A stretch of 64,000 nt of DNA from an uncultured SAR86 cluster bacterium (GTDB lineage Bacteria > Pseudomonadota > Gammaproteobacteria > Magnimaribacterales > D2472). A model generated the notes under the pieces. The model was not told the DNA's origin, searched no databases, and was given only the letters and a program-made list of their open reading frames with translations. The position numbers and the translations under genes are program-made. The DNA is taken from the NCBI GenBank assembly GCA_902596165.1, contig CACJSU010000001.1:158765-222764 (forward strand). Direction: 5' to 3'. Numbering within the stretch: the first letter of the stretch is position 1; every line of letters begins with the position of its first letter. Of this stretch, positions 54,437 to 63,967 are shown one piece after another.

Positions 54437-55356
54437 GAATTGAGTTTAATTAATTCTTGCGCTGTTCCCATTGCTGCAGAAGTCATAATATCTAAATTTC
54501 CTGCATAGGTTGGTAAGTAATGTCCAGCTCCTTCAACCTCAAGAAAAATTGATGCTTTTAAGCCTTCAAACTCACCATAGCCAGGAATTGAACATGGATT
54601 ATTAGAACCAAATCTTTCAAATTGAACTTCTTGCTTCAAACGATATCCTGGCACATACGATTGAACACGCCCTACCATAGCTTCAATGCTATCTTTAACC
54701 AACTCCTGATCAACTGGATCACACAAAGTAAAGACAGTATTTCGCATCAACAAGGGAGGCTCTGCAGGATTTAAAACTATGATTGCTTTAGCTCTGTCTG
54801 CTCCTCCAACTTTTTCAAGTCCAAGCTTGGTTGTTTGAGTGAATTCATCAATGTTAGCTCTTGTTCCTGGACCAGCAGACCTTGAAGAAACAGACGCAAC
54901 TATTTCAGCATACTTAACACTAGAGACCTGATTTACTGCTGCAACCATTGGGATAGTAGCTTGACCACCGCATGTCACCATATTTACATTCTTTTCTTTT
55001 AAATGTTCAGTTAAATTGACAACTGGAACACAATACGGGCCAATTGCTGCTGGGGTTAGATCTATCATCTGCTTCCCATCATTGATAATTAAATCATGAT
55101 GATTCTTATGAGCACCAGCAGATGTTGCATCAAAAAATATTTCCGTGTCATGGTATTCATCCATACCCATAAATCCTAATAAACCTGATGTTGATATTGG
55201 GATATTCTGAGATTTTGCCATTGCTAAACCCTCAGAATCAGGATCAATTCCAATAACTCCATTTAAGGACAATGATTGAGAGGTTTTAATGATTTTTAGC
55301 ATCAAATCTGTTCCGATGTTTCCTGATCCGATGATTGCGCATTTTACTTTTTTCAT
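54433..55356 (-). CDS. dmpF: Acetaldehyde/propionaldehyde dehydrogenase (acylating), DmpF/HsaG type
   Basis: A 307-residue dehydrogenase turning the aldehyde from the aldolase into its acyl-CoA. NAD site: [11 protein letters not shown] (about 7-17). Catalytic Cys129 in V-T-C-G-G-Q-A-T. The C-terminal dimer part includes R-N-T-V-F. The order hydratase, dehydrogenase, aldolase is the standard meta-cleavage order. In HsaG the substrate would be propionaldehyde; the sequence alone does not decide this. Confidence 0.94.
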   Translation of the reverse strand: MKKVKCAIIGSGNIGTDLMLKIIKTSQSLSLNGVIGIDPDSEGLAMAKSQNIPISTSGLLGFMGMDEYHDTEIFFDATSAGAHKNHHDLIINDGKQMIDLTPAAIGPYCVPVVNLTEHLKEKNVNMVTCGGQATIPMVAAVNQVSSVKYAEIVASVSSRSAGPGTRANIDEFTQTTKLGLEKVGGADRAKAIIVLNPAEPPLLMRNTVFTLCDPVDQELVKDSIEAMVGRVQSYVPGYRLKQEVQFERFGSNNPCSIPGYGEFEGLKASIFLEVEGAGHYLPTYAGNLDIMTSAAMGTAQELIKLNS

Positions 55357-55358
55357 AA

Positions 55359-56144
55359 TTAGATAAAATTAATTTCGCAAGTTCCAACCCCCTTAAGTTC
55401 CAATGAAAAACTATCACCAGCTATAGCTGGCTCAAGAGGAACTAGAGACCCAGAAAGAATAAACTCACCTTTTAGCAATGGAATATTGTATTTACCTAAG
55501 GTGTTAGCAAGCCATGCAACTGCTTCCGCTGGATGGCCTTGAACTGCAGAGCCAAGACCTGATGACAAAAATTCTCCATTCTTATGAACAATAACTTCTA
55601 ACTTATCCATTTGAAATTTCTCAGGAGAGGATGAGCCCTCTCCCAACACAAAAATTCCACAAGAGGCATTATCAGCAATAGTATCTTGAATTTTAATTTT
55701 CCAATCATCAATCCTAGAATCAACAATTTCAAAACATGGAACAATTTTTTCAGTTGCAGAAATGACATCTTCTTTGGTTATTCCTGGACCTTGAAAATCT
55801 TCTTTTAGAATAAAAGCAATTTCAGCTTCTGCCCTTGGCTGAATTAAAAAGCTTTCTATTGAAAAATTTGACTTATTTTTAACATGCATATCATCTGTTA
55901 AAAAACCAAAATCTGGTTGATTAACACCAAGCATTTCTTGAACAACAGGGCTTGTAACACCAATTTTTTTACCAATAACTCTTTCTCCTTGATCCTCTCT
56001 CAAAGAAAGAAATTTCCGAGATATTTGATAGGCATCATTGATATCTATTTCTTGATATTTTTCAGAGAGCGGCTGAATTGTTTCTTGATTTTTTAATGCC
56101 AAAAAGAGTTCAGATGCTATCTCGTTAATAGTATTTAAATTCAT
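55359..56144 (-). CDS. 2-keto-4-pentenoate hydratase (HsaE/MhpD type)
   Basis: A 261-residue hydratase of the meta-cleavage route; it turns a 2-hydroxydienoate into a 4-hydroxy-2-oxoacid for the aldolase. Typical parts: [17 protein letters not shown] (metal-binding Glu pair) and [15 protein letters not shown]. It lies between the hydrolase (3 nt away) and the dehydrogenase (2 nt away), so transcription is shared. Confidence 0.92.
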   Translation of the reverse strand: MNLNTINEIASELFLALKNQETIQPLSEKYQEIDINDAYQISRKFLSLREDQGERVIGKKIGVTSPVVQEMLGVNQPDFGFLTDDMHVKNKSNFSIESFLIQPRAEAEIAFILKEDFQGPGITKEDVISATEKIVPCFEIVDSRIDDWKIKIQDTIADNASCGIFVLGEGSSSPEKFQMDKLEVIVHKNGEFLSSGLGSAVQGHPAEAVAWLANTLGKYNIPLLKGEFILSGSLVPLEPAIAGDSFSLELKGVGTCEINFI

Positions 56145-56147
56145 TGA

Positions 56148-56957
56148 TTAAGATGATAAAAATTTAATACAAGACTCGTTAAAGATTTGCTCTTTTTCGA
56201 TCATGACCCAATGCCCACACCGACTGAAAAGCATAATTTGAGCATTTGGACAATTTTGACCGATTTTTATTGAGCCTGACAAGGGGATGAATTGATCATT
56301 AATACCCCAAAAAGCCAGGACAGGCTGGTGAATTGATGAAAGTTTAGACTCCATATTTGGAATGTCCATTGTGGCCATTACTTGAGTATTCATAAGAGGC
56401 AAAATTTCCATTCTATCTTCAATCATTTCCTTGCTAATAATTGATTTATCAAATGGGAAAAGCTCAAGCAACCCTTCTATTTTTTCTTGATCCATGTTGC
56501 CGCCAAGAAAATCTGATAATAACTTTTTAATGCCAGGCATTTCATCGTATACCTTTCGATCTTCAACCCCACCTGGCGCCATTAAGATTAATTTTTGTAT
56601 CCTGTCAGGCTCATTTAAAGCAAGACCAATTGATAAAGCTCCCCCCAGACTATTACCAATCAATGAAAATAAATCAATCTTCAACTCATCAAGGAGTTCA
56701 AGTATTTTGCCATTAAAATAGTCTAACGAATAAATTTCATTTTCTGGCTTGCTAGAAAAGCCATAGCCAGGAAGATCGGGCAAAATAACTCGAAACCCTG
56801 CTTCTCTTAAGGCCTTAAAATTATTTTTAAAATTAGTGTGTCCAGAAGCCCCCGTTCCACTTCCATGGAGCAAAACCACAACATCTCCATCACCTTCATC
56901 GTAATAATGAAATGTAAAATTATCGCTGACTTCAAGAAAAGAACCTTTAGGAATCAT
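56148..56957 (-). CDS. Alpha/beta hydrolase of the meta-cleavage type (HsaD/BphD-like)
   Basis: A 269-residue hydrolase with L-L-H-G-S-G-T-G-A-S-G, nucleophile Ser103 in G-N-S-L-G-G, an Asp in G-I-N-D-Q-F-I-P and a His in C-G-H-W-V-M-I-E. This is the C-C bond hydrolase type (MhpC/BphD/HsaD) acting on ring-opened products. Its place next to the hydratase supports that. The extradiol dioxygenase that would make its substrate is not within this window. Confidence 0.88.
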   Translation of the reverse strand: MIPKGSFLEVSDNFTFHYYDEGDGDVVVLLHGSGTGASGHTNFKNNFKALREAGFRVILPDLPGYGFSSKPENEIYSLDYFNGKILELLDELKIDLFSLIGNSLGGALSIGLALNEPDRIQKLILMAPGGVEDRKVYDEMPGIKKLLSDFLGGNMDQEKIEGLLELFPFDKSIISKEMIEDRMEILPLMNTQVMATMDIPNMESKLSSIHQPVLAFWGINDQFIPLSGSIKIGQNCPNAQIMLFSRCGHWVMIEKEQIFNESCIKFLSS

Positions 56958-56961
56958 TGAA

Positions 56962-58311
56962 CTAAATCCTAGTTAAAGTTAATGGGAGTCCGTCTTTTGG
57001 TCTTGGCAAATGGACATGCATGAATGCTGGATCATAATTGGATCTTAAGTTAACTTTATAATTTTTTAATAATCTAAATAAATATAGTTTTGCATTCATC
57101 ATTGCAAAATGCATACCAATGCATTTATGCGCACCACCACCAAATGGAATGTAACTAAATCCATGTTTTTTATGCTCTGCTCTTTCTGGAGAAAATCTCA
57201 TAGGATCAAACTCTAAAGGGTTTGACCACCATTCTTTCATGCGGTGAGTAAATGGTGGGCTGAGCATAACAACAGTATTTGCAGGTATGTCATATCCAGC
57301 AACATTTACATCTCTCGTGGTGCGCCTATTTAAAATCATCACTGATGGATAAAATCTAAGAGTTTCTTGAAATACATATTCGGTCATGGTCATTTCTGAC
57401 ATATCTTCAAATGTAGGCATTTCATTGTTGATACCAAATATTTCTTCACGGACTTTATCTTGCCATTGAGGATTTTTACCAAGGTAATAAAGAATATTAG
57501 TCAATGCGCTGGTAGTGGTATCAAATGCTGCAAATAACAAAAAGGCCAAGTGGCCGTCTATATCGATATCATCTAAATACTCTCCATCCTCATCTTGAGC
57601 ATTGCAGTATCTAGTAAACATATCTTGCGCATCTGATCCTCTTCTTTGAGGAATATTTGAAATAAAAAATTTCCTTAATTCTTCTCTTGCTTGCATAGAT
57701 TTTCTAAATTTTAAAAATGGAAGATCATAAGGTAAGGGAGTTACTAATCCCTCATTGATTGTTGAAAAGAGATAGTTCAGCCTCTGAGCTTCTGGGCTTT
57801 TTTCATCCAAACCTATGAATACTCTTGCGGCAACATCCATCAATGTTTCTTGAATATTGTCATAGAATACAAATTCCTCATCAATGGGAAGCGCTTGGAT
57901 GCGTCGCTCTTGAATGGGAATCAACATATCAACATATGACTTAAGAGCATCTGTCTTAAATGCTGGTTGCGATGCCCGTCTTGTCTTTTTATGTTTTTTG
58001 TCATCCCTGAGCAACATACCCTCAGGGTATAAGGTGCCCAGTGAACTTGCATAACCACCCGCAACACTAAAATTACCCTTGGGATCAAATAAGGCTGCCT
58101 CATTAAATTCTGGACCAAGACACATTAAAACTCTTTGATTGCGAACCATATCTAACCTAGAAACAGGGCCATATCTATCATAGTGCTTGTTACACATTGC
58201 CAAAGTATCTTTAACTAGCTCGACTGTCTTGCCAAGAAAAGGCCAGCCATACTGTCCTGGGAACATAGAAAGATCTCTATTATCAGGAGGTAATTTATCT
58301 ACATATTCCAT
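56962..58311 (-). CDS. Cytochrome P450
   Basis: A 449-residue P450 monooxygenase. Haem-binding loop: F-G-G-G-A-H-K-C-I-G (Cys397). I-helix: A-A-F-D-T-T-T-S-A. The E-x-x-R motif is E-T-L-R. It has no membrane anchor. The overall look is of the CYP51/CYP120-like soluble group acting on sterols, terpenoids or retinoids, but the family cannot be fixed by eye. It begins the meta-cleavage gene run (5 nt before the hydrolase). A redox partner is not seen here. Confidence 0.93.
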   Translation of the reverse strand: MEYVDKLPPDNRDLSMFPGQYGWPFLGKTVELVKDTLAMCNKHYDRYGPVSRLDMVRNQRVLMCLGPEFNEAALFDPKGNFSVAGGYASSLGTLYPEGMLLRDDKKHKKTRRASQPAFKTDALKSYVDMLIPIQERRIQALPIDEEFVFYDNIQETLMDVAARVFIGLDEKSPEAQRLNYLFSTINEGLVTPLPYDLPFLKFRKSMQAREELRKFFISNIPQRRGSDAQDMFTRYCNAQDEDGEYLDDIDIDGHLAFLLFAAFDTTTSALTNILYYLGKNPQWQDKVREEIFGINNEMPTFEDMSEMTMTEYVFQETLRFYPSVMILNRRTTRDVNVAGYDIPANTVVMLSPPFTHRMKEWWSNPLEFDPMRFSPERAEHKKHGFSYIPFGGGAHKCIGMHFAMMNAKLYLFRLLKNYKVNLRSNYDPAFMHVHLPRPKDGLPLTLTRI

Positions 58312-58322
58312 TGTCTATTTTA

Positions 58323-59096
58323 TTATGAGTTTTTTTGGACTAATTTCCACCAATAATTTGGGAAAAATCTTCTTATTCTCGTGGCGAATACAGCTTCTTT
58401 TGAAGGGTAACAAATAATTTTATTAGTCAGTAAGTCTTTTTCTATTTGATCAACCACTTCCTCTGGATCGCAAAGCATGCCTTTTTTCACTGCAGTATTA
58501 ATTGCATCAGGCGCATCAGTCTCATCAACAAATCTCATCAAAGGAGTGTCAGTTTGGGCTGGACAAACTACCATAACTCTAATATTTGTATCTTTAACCT
58601 CTTTAGCTAAGATTTCGCCAAAAATATTTACGGCTGCTTTAGAAGCACAATAAGCTGACATGTTTTCGAGAGGGCACATTCCTGCAATTGAACCAAAAAG
58701 TATTATTTGCCCGTTATTCTTTTCAAGCATTGATGGCAAAACATTGCTAACAATATTTACAGTACCCTCATAATTAATTCTCATTAAATTATTTATTGAA
58801 GTTGAGTCTAAGTCTTGAATTTTGGCCATTGGCATTACTGCGCCTGCTTGGGTAACTCTATCAATTGAGCCCACATCTGATTGAACCTGTTGAATCATGG
58901 TCTTAACGGCGTTTGAATCAGATAAATCACATGGGAAAATAGAGATGTTATTTGATTCTAGCTTTAGCTCGTTTAATCCTTCTTCATTTACATCTACAGC
59001 TGCAACATGCACACCCTCCGCAGCCAGCCTTTTAGCAGAAATTCTACCCATGCCACTTGCAGCTCCTGTAACCAATGCAACTTTTAAATCATTCAT
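58323..59096 (-). CDS. Short-chain dehydrogenase/reductase
   Basis: A 257-residue classical SDR. Cofactor motif T-G-A-A-S-G-M-G-R (about 10-18), S-I-A-G-M region with catalytic Ser, and Y-C-A-S-K with Tyr and Lys. It oxidises or reduces an alcohol or ketone; hydroxysteroid dehydrogenases are of this type, but the substrate is open. It is 11 nt upstream of the P450 gene in the same direction. Confidence 0.9.
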   Translation of the reverse strand: MNDLKVALVTGAASGMGRISAKRLAAEGVHVAAVDVNEEGLNELKLESNNISIFPCDLSDSNAVKTMIQQVQSDVGSIDRVTQAGAVMPMAKIQDLDSTSINNLMRINYEGTVNIVSNVLPSMLEKNNGQIILFGSIAGMCPLENMSAYCASKAAVNIFGEILAKEVKDTNIRVMVVCPAQTDTPLMRFVDETDAPDAINTAVKKGMLCDPEEVVDQIEKDLLTNKIICYPSKEAVFATRIRRFFPNYWWKLVQKNS

Positions 59097-59134
59097 ATTG
59101 TTCTCTCCTCATCTCTCTTAATTTCTTTGTTGGC

Positions 59135-59827
59135 TTAAATTATTCTATACCTACTTGTAGGAATTACCTCAATCTTTTTAAAGTCAATAAATTTCTCACA
59201 ACTATCCATCATGATCTGAGCATGTTTTGCCAATTGCTCTGGATTATTTTTAGCATCATAAAAAACCTCTGGATCTGTCATAGCCTCAAATGGAAAGCAC
59301 TCTTCGATAATCGCAATAAATGAAGGCGATGCTTTCTGTAAAGGCCTAACGATTGTATTTTGAATATAAATAAAATTAGATTGGGTCCGAATCGCAATTT
59401 CTGTGTGGTAGTTGGTCCAATGATCGAACCACTCAAATGAAGACATTGTTTCAGGCTTCTCTAAAAAAACAACTTGTGAAAACCCTTCTGATCTTGAGCC
59501 CAAAGGACTTTTTTTTGAGTTTTCTAAAATAATTGATTCGCTAACAATAAAGCCATGAATTTTTTTTGTAATTTTTTTTAGATGACTTTCGAGTGTATCT
59601 GCTAAAAAATAACTTTTTACTTTTATAAATATTACTGCATTTGGCGTGGGTGGATAGTTTGATTGTGCTAAATTATTTGCTGGTAAAACATCAGCATCAG
59701 CGATATTAATTTGTAATTCTGAAACTAGCTCGCCAATATCTTTACTAAGGTTTTTAAGAAGCAATTCTTTAAAAGTTTCTAGACTATCATCATCTTTTTT
59801 CCAAAGTTGATAGGCTAGTTTTTCCAT
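59135..59827 (-). CDS. EthD-like protein
   Basis: A 230-residue protein that looks like two ferredoxin-like (ABM/EthD) halves. The second half has F-E-W-F-D-H-W-T-N-Y-H-T-E-I-A, which matches the EthD motif with W-x3-H. EthD proteins accompany P450 or ring-opening enzymes in several degradation clusters; the reaction is not settled. Its ATG abuts the stop of the following SDR gene (TAG-ATG), so they are co-translated. Confidence 0.72.
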   Translation of the reverse strand: MEKLAYQLWKKDDDSLETFKELLLKNLSKDIGELVSELQINIADADVLPANNLAQSNYPPTPNAVIFIKVKSYFLADTLESHLKKITKKIHGFIVSESIILENSKKSPLGSRSEGFSQVVFLEKPETMSSFEWFDHWTNYHTEIAIRTQSNFIYIQNTIVRPLQKASPSFIAIIEECFPFEAMTDPEVFYDAKNNPEQLAKHAQIMMDSCEKFIDFKKIEVIPTSRYRII

Positions 59828-60610
59828 CTATGCCCTTTGAGATGATGCAGATATCACCTCACCAGTCATATACGAAGAGAGGTCGGATGCTAGGAACAAA
59901 ATAATGTTTGCTATTTCCCAAGGTTCAGCCCCTCTACCAAAAGTTTCTTTAGATTCTAATTCAGCTATCAATTCATCTGAGTTAGTCTTAGACAGATGTG
60001 GATTCATTGCAAGGCTGGGAGCTACTGCATTAATTCTAATTCCATGATCTACGGTTTCTAATGCAACACACCTTGTTAAAGCCATCACTCCAGCCTTTGC
60101 AGCAGCATAATGAGATTGACCTGCTTGCGCTCTCCAACCTAACACAGATGCATTGTTAACAATTACGCCTTGAGTATCTTTAAGCGCTGGAATGGCAGCT
60201 CTCATAATTTTCATCGCACCATTAAGAGTGACGTCCATTACTAGATCCCAAGCATCATTGGTCATATTTTCTAGCAAGGACTCTCCCCCAAGCCCTGCGT
60301 TATTAATCACACCATTTAAAGATGAATAGCAAGCAATGGCCTCTTTGAACATAGCTTCAATTTCTTTATCGTTCGTGACATTGCAAAGACAACCTTTGAC
60401 TTCGCCCATATTCATTTTTTGCAAACTTTCTATTGCCTCATCCAATCTTCCCTGATGAACATCAGAAATAAAAATATTTGCCCCCTCCTCAAGAAATCGC
60501 TTCGCTGTTGAAAAGCCAATTCCGGAGCCGGCTGCAGCTGTAATTAAAATATTTTGATCTTTAAAAAGATTTCTTCCTATGGGATATTCTGGGTTCATTA
60601 GATTGTTCAT
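59828..60610 (-). CDS. Short-chain dehydrogenase, IpdF-like
   Basis: A 260-residue SDR with the unusual cofactor motif I-T-A-A-A-G-S-G-I-G in place of T-G-x3-G-x-G, which I know from the IpdF (Rv3559c) group of the steroid C/D-ring route. The active site is H-Y-A-A-A-K with a Ser in N-N-A-S-V-L-G-W. ATG at 60610 overlaps the thiolase stop by 4 nt, and a TTG at 60616 is less likely. Its place next to a thiolase and acyl-CoA dehydrogenases fits that route. Confidence 0.83.
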   Translation of the reverse strand: MNNLMNPEYPIGRNLFKDQNILITAAAGSGIGFSTAKRFLEEGANIFISDVHQGRLDEAIESLQKMNMGEVKGCLCNVTNDKEIEAMFKEAIACYSSLNGVINNAGLGGESLLENMTNDAWDLVMDVTLNGAMKIMRAAIPALKDTQGVIVNNASVLGWRAQAGQSHYAAAKAGVMALTRCVALETVDHGIRINAVAPSLAMNPHLSKTNSDELIAELESKETFGRGAEPWEIANIILFLASDLSSYMTGEVISASSQRA

Positions 60611-61761
60611 GAGCAATTCTCTAAAATTGTAACGTTTGCCTGACCTCCTCCTTCACACATAGTCTGCAAACCATATTTAATATTATCTCTTTTCATATTA
60701 TGAACTAATGTGGTCATCAATCTTGCGCCAGTTGCCCCAAGCGGATGACCAAGGGCGATTGCTCCTCCGTTTGAATTAATTCTATCCATTGGGTACTCCA
60801 TCTCTTTCTGCCAAGCCATAGCAACAGATGCAAAAGCTTCATTTATCTCAACTAAACCAATCTCATGTAATTGGATGCCTGACTTTTTAACTGCATACTC
60901 TGTTGCAGGTATAGGTGCGGTAAGCATCCAGATTGGATCATCAGCTCTAACACTAATGTGCGCTATTCTAGCCATGGGAATAAGGTTATGCTCTTTAAGA
61001 ATTTTTTCAGAAACAATCAAAATAGCTGAAGATGCATCCGCATTTTGCGAAGAAATAGCGGCTGTAATATCATGGCCATCAATCAAAGGATTCAAGGAAG
61101 CCATTTTTTCCAATGAAGTTTCTGCTCTCGGAGTCTCATCAGTGTCAAAATCTTGAACAGAAACAATTTCATCTTTAAACAAACCTTCTTCAATAGCCTT
61201 CATGGCTTTTTGATGGCTTTGGTATGCATAGTTTTCCATCTCTAATCTGGATATATTCCATTTTTCTGCAATCATCTGTGCTGAATTAAACTGACTTACC
61301 TCTTTATTACCATAGCGGTTGACCCAGCCTTTTGATCCAGAAAATGGATCAGCAAAACCTAGCGCTTGCCCAGCAATCATTGCATAAGATATGGGAATCA
61401 AATTCATGTTTTGAACGCCTCCTGCAATAACTACATCAGAGGTACCAGACATAATAGCTTGAGCAGCAAAATGAACAGCTTGTTGAGATGAACCACATTG
61501 ACGGTCAACGGTTGTCCCTGGAACATGAACAGGAAGACCTGCAGCCAACCAACAAGTCCTAGCTATGTCACCAGCTTGAGGGCCAACTGTATCAACGCAA
61601 CCAAAAATTACATCCTCAACTAACGCGGGATCTAAATCTACCTGATCAAAAGTTGCAGAAAGAACAACAGCCCCTAAATCAGCAGGGTGCATATTTGATA
61701 AAGTTCCTTTCTTCTTACCTATTGGTGTTCTCAACGCGCTAACTATGAATGCATCTCGCAT
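60607..61761 (-). CDS. Thiolase (acetyl-CoA acyltransferase), FadA6/FadA5-like
   Basis: A 384-residue thiolase that splits a 3-oxoacyl-CoA. Nucleophile Cys89 in D-R-Q-C-G-S-S-Q-Q; His339 in G-H-P-L-G-A-T-G-A; second Cys369 in C-E-G-G-G-Q-A-N. It has the features of the steroid-linked degradative thiolases as well as general FadA types. AGGGGG lies ahead of the ATG. It lies between the acyl-CoA dehydrogenases and the IpdF-like SDR. Confidence 0.93.
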   Translation of the reverse strand: MRDAFIVSALRTPIGKKKGTLSNMHPADLGAVVLSATFDQVDLDPALVEDVIFGCVDTVGPQAGDIARTCWLAAGLPVHVPGTTVDRQCGSSQQAVHFAAQAIMSGTSDVVIAGGVQNMNLIPISYAMIAGQALGFADPFSGSKGWVNRYGNKEVSQFNSAQMIAEKWNISRLEMENYAYQSHQKAMKAIEEGLFKDEIVSVQDFDTDETPRAETSLEKMASLNPLIDGHDITAAISSQNADASSAILIVSEKILKEHNLIPMARIAHISVRADDPIWMLTAPIPATEYAVKKSGIQLHEIGLVEINEAFASVAMAWQKEMEYPMDRINSNGGAIALGHPLGATGARLMTTLVHNMKRDNIKYGLQTMCEGGGQANVTILENCS

Positions 61762-61773
61762 AGCTATGTCCCC

Positions 61774-62811
61774 CTAAAAAGTATATAAAACACCAAGCTC
61801 TTCATTAGTGGAAGACAGTGTATTGAAAATTATATCCTGTTGCCTGTCTTCATTACCCCAACAAGCCATCATCGACCAAGCTTTTCTCATGTATATATGA
61901 AGATCCATCTCCCAGGTATAGCCCATTGCTCCATGAGCCTGAATACTATTTTTACAGGCAAGTTCAGCAGCTTGAGCACACATAAATTTTGCATGAGCGC
62001 AATGTAAAGCGGATTTTGGATTGTTCTCAGACAAAGAATACGCAGCTCTATATACAGCAGGTTTTGCAAACTCAATTTTTACTGCTACATCAGCCAACAT
62101 ATGTTTAACAGCCTGAAATGATCCAATTGGCTTGCCGAATTGAGTTCTATCTAAAACATAAACTGAGCTTAAATCTATCATTTTTTGGGCCAATCCAATC
62201 AACAAAGCTGCTGTCATTAATGCCCCTCTTGCTGAAACGGCAGAATTAATTTCATCAAAATTTTCAGATGTGCAAATAGCATAATTAATAGAATTTATCT
62301 TGAAGAGCTCTCTAGAAGGATCATTAGAGGATATCACTTCAAAATCCATATCGTCTTTTGCAATAAACTTGCATTCAGAATTATCAAGCAAAATCAGTCC
62401 GGCTGAGTCATTTAAAAACAGTGGGTTCGGAGCTAAAGGATGCGCAAGAGCAATATACTGACCGCCATCATTGTAATTACTCTCAATAGCTTCAGTAATA
62501 TTTTTAGGCAGGAAAGGAATTGCATCGTTTATTAAAAAAGTTTGCTCTGCCACTGGTTCAGGTAATCCGGCATAACCCATCTCTTCAACCATTAAGGCTA
62601 ATGTAACTTGATCCATACCTAAACCACCTTTTTCTTGAGGAAGATTTGAGTTCAAGACCCCTAGCTCAATCAAATTTTTCCATCGGTCTAGGTTAAATGA
62701 CTTATTTGCTTGCCAACCATCTCTGATGGAAGAGGGAGTGCATTCTTCAGCTAAAAAAGATTTGATAGCACCCTTAAATTGAATTTGCTCTTCTGAAAAA
62801 ATAAAGTTCAT
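61774..62811 (-). CDS. Acyl-CoA dehydrogenase (small subunit-like)
   Basis: A 345-residue acyl-CoA dehydrogenase with a reduced middle domain. C-terminal domain: D-R-T-Q-F-G-K-P-I-G-S-F-Q-A-V-K-H and Q-A-H-G-A-M-G-Y-T-W-E. The pairing with the longer dehydrogenase just upstream (4 nt apart) again suggests an alpha2-beta2 enzyme of the ChsE/FadE31-32 type. It is shorter than the single-gene dehydrogenases (about 380). Confidence 0.92.
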   Translation of the reverse strand: MNFIFSEEQIQFKGAIKSFLAEECTPSSIRDGWQANKSFNLDRWKNLIELGVLNSNLPQEKGGLGMDQVTLALMVEEMGYAGLPEPVAEQTFLINDAIPFLPKNITEAIESNYNDGGQYIALAHPLAPNPLFLNDSAGLILLDNSECKFIAKDDMDFEVISSNDPSRELFKINSINYAICTSENFDEINSAVSARGALMTAALLIGLAQKMIDLSSVYVLDRTQFGKPIGSFQAVKHMLADVAVKIEFAKPAVYRAAYSLSENNPKSALHCAHAKFMCAQAAELACKNSIQAHGAMGYTWEMDLHIYMRKAWSMMACWGNEDRQQDIIFNTLSSTNEELGVLYTF

Positions 62812-62815
62812 TTTT

Positions 62816-63967
62816 TTACCTCGGAAGCCCTAGTAACCTTTCAGCAATAATATTTTTTTGAATTTCATTGGTACCTGCATAAATTGGTCCTGCATAAGAA
62901 AACATAAAGCCCTTGATCCATTTAGCAGCATCATATTTAGATTCTTGGGATAATTCTGCGCTTGCTCCCAAGATTTTCAATGCTGTTTGATGCATCATGT
63001 GATCAAGTTCAGACCAAAAAATCTTGCCTAAACTAGATTCTGAACCAATGGAACCTCCATCAAGCATTTTTGATGCAGTATGATAAATGCTTAAAGCATA
63101 TGACTCTGATTGAGCCCAAGCCTCAACAACCTTAGCCTGAATCATTGGAGAGCAATGGTCTTGCTTTGCAAGATAAAGTTCTAATAGTTTTGCGGCTGTT
63201 TGCTGAAAGCGCGCTGGGCTTCTTAGCATTAGACCTCTCTCAAATCCTGCTGTTGCCATTGCAATCTTCCAGCCTTCACCATCACCGCCAAGTAGATTTT
63301 CTACGGGAACTTTTACATCATCAAAATATATTTCTGCAAAACCTGGTTCGCCATCCAATTGAGGTATGGGTCTGACAGTAATGCCAGGCAAATCCAAAGG
63401 CACTAATATAAAAGATAAGCCTCTGTGTCTTTCAGAGTCTAAATCTGTTCTGAATAAACCGAAGGTCCAGTCAGCATATGCTGCTCTTGAAGACCAAGTT
63501 TTTTGCCCATTAATTTTGTAATGATCGCCTTCTAGCACTGCTGTTGTTCTGATAGCAGCCATATCACTTCCAGCGCCCGGCTCAGACCAACCTTGTGCCC
63601 ATATATGATCACCAGTAGCCATAGCGTTTAAAAATTTAGATTTCTGCTCATGAGTTCCAAATTCCATCAATGTTGGGCCGAGTAAAAAAACTCCATTTTG
63701 ATTCACTCTTGTAGGAGCTTCGGCTCGATAATACTCCTCTTCAAATATTAACCATTGAATTAGGTCTAGACCCCTTCCTCCATACTCTTTAGGCCAAGTA
63801 ACCATTGACCAATTTCCTTGGTTTAATGTTTTTTCCCATTCCCTATGCTGCTCAAAACCTTCTTTAGTATCCAATGATAAAAGTGATGTCTCAGGAACAT
63901 TGCTCTCCAGCCAAGTGCGCACCTCGTCTCTAAATAGGTTTTGTTCATTTGTAAAATTAATTTTCAT
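62816..63967 (-). CDS. Acyl-CoA dehydrogenase (large subunit-like)
   Basis: A 383-residue acyl-CoA dehydrogenase with intact FAD site (Q-G-W-S-E-P-G-A-G-S-D-M-A), I-N-G-Q-K-T-W-S-S-R-A and C-terminal G-T-N-E-I-Q-K-N-I-I-A-E-R-L-L-G-L-P-R. ATG at 63967 (M-K-I-N-F-T) starts where family members start; a TTG at 63994 would add nine residues. The next gene upstream lies beyond the window. The pair with the smaller gene fits a heteromeric enzyme. Confidence 0.92.
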   Translation of the reverse strand: MKINFTNEQNLFRDEVRTWLESNVPETSLLSLDTKEGFEQHREWEKTLNQGNWSMVTWPKEYGGRGLDLIQWLIFEEEYYRAEAPTRVNQNGVFLLGPTLMEFGTHEQKSKFLNAMATGDHIWAQGWSEPGAGSDMAAIRTTAVLEGDHYKINGQKTWSSRAAYADWTFGLFRTDLDSERHRGLSFILVPLDLPGITVRPIPQLDGEPGFAEIYFDDVKVPVENLLGGDGEGWKIAMATAGFERGLMLRSPARFQQTAAKLLELYLAKQDHCSPMIQAKVVEAWAQSESYALSIYHTASKMLDGGSIGSESSLGKIFWSELDHMMHQTALKILGASAELSQESKYDAAKWIKGFMFSYAGPIYAGTNEIQKNIIAERLLGLPR

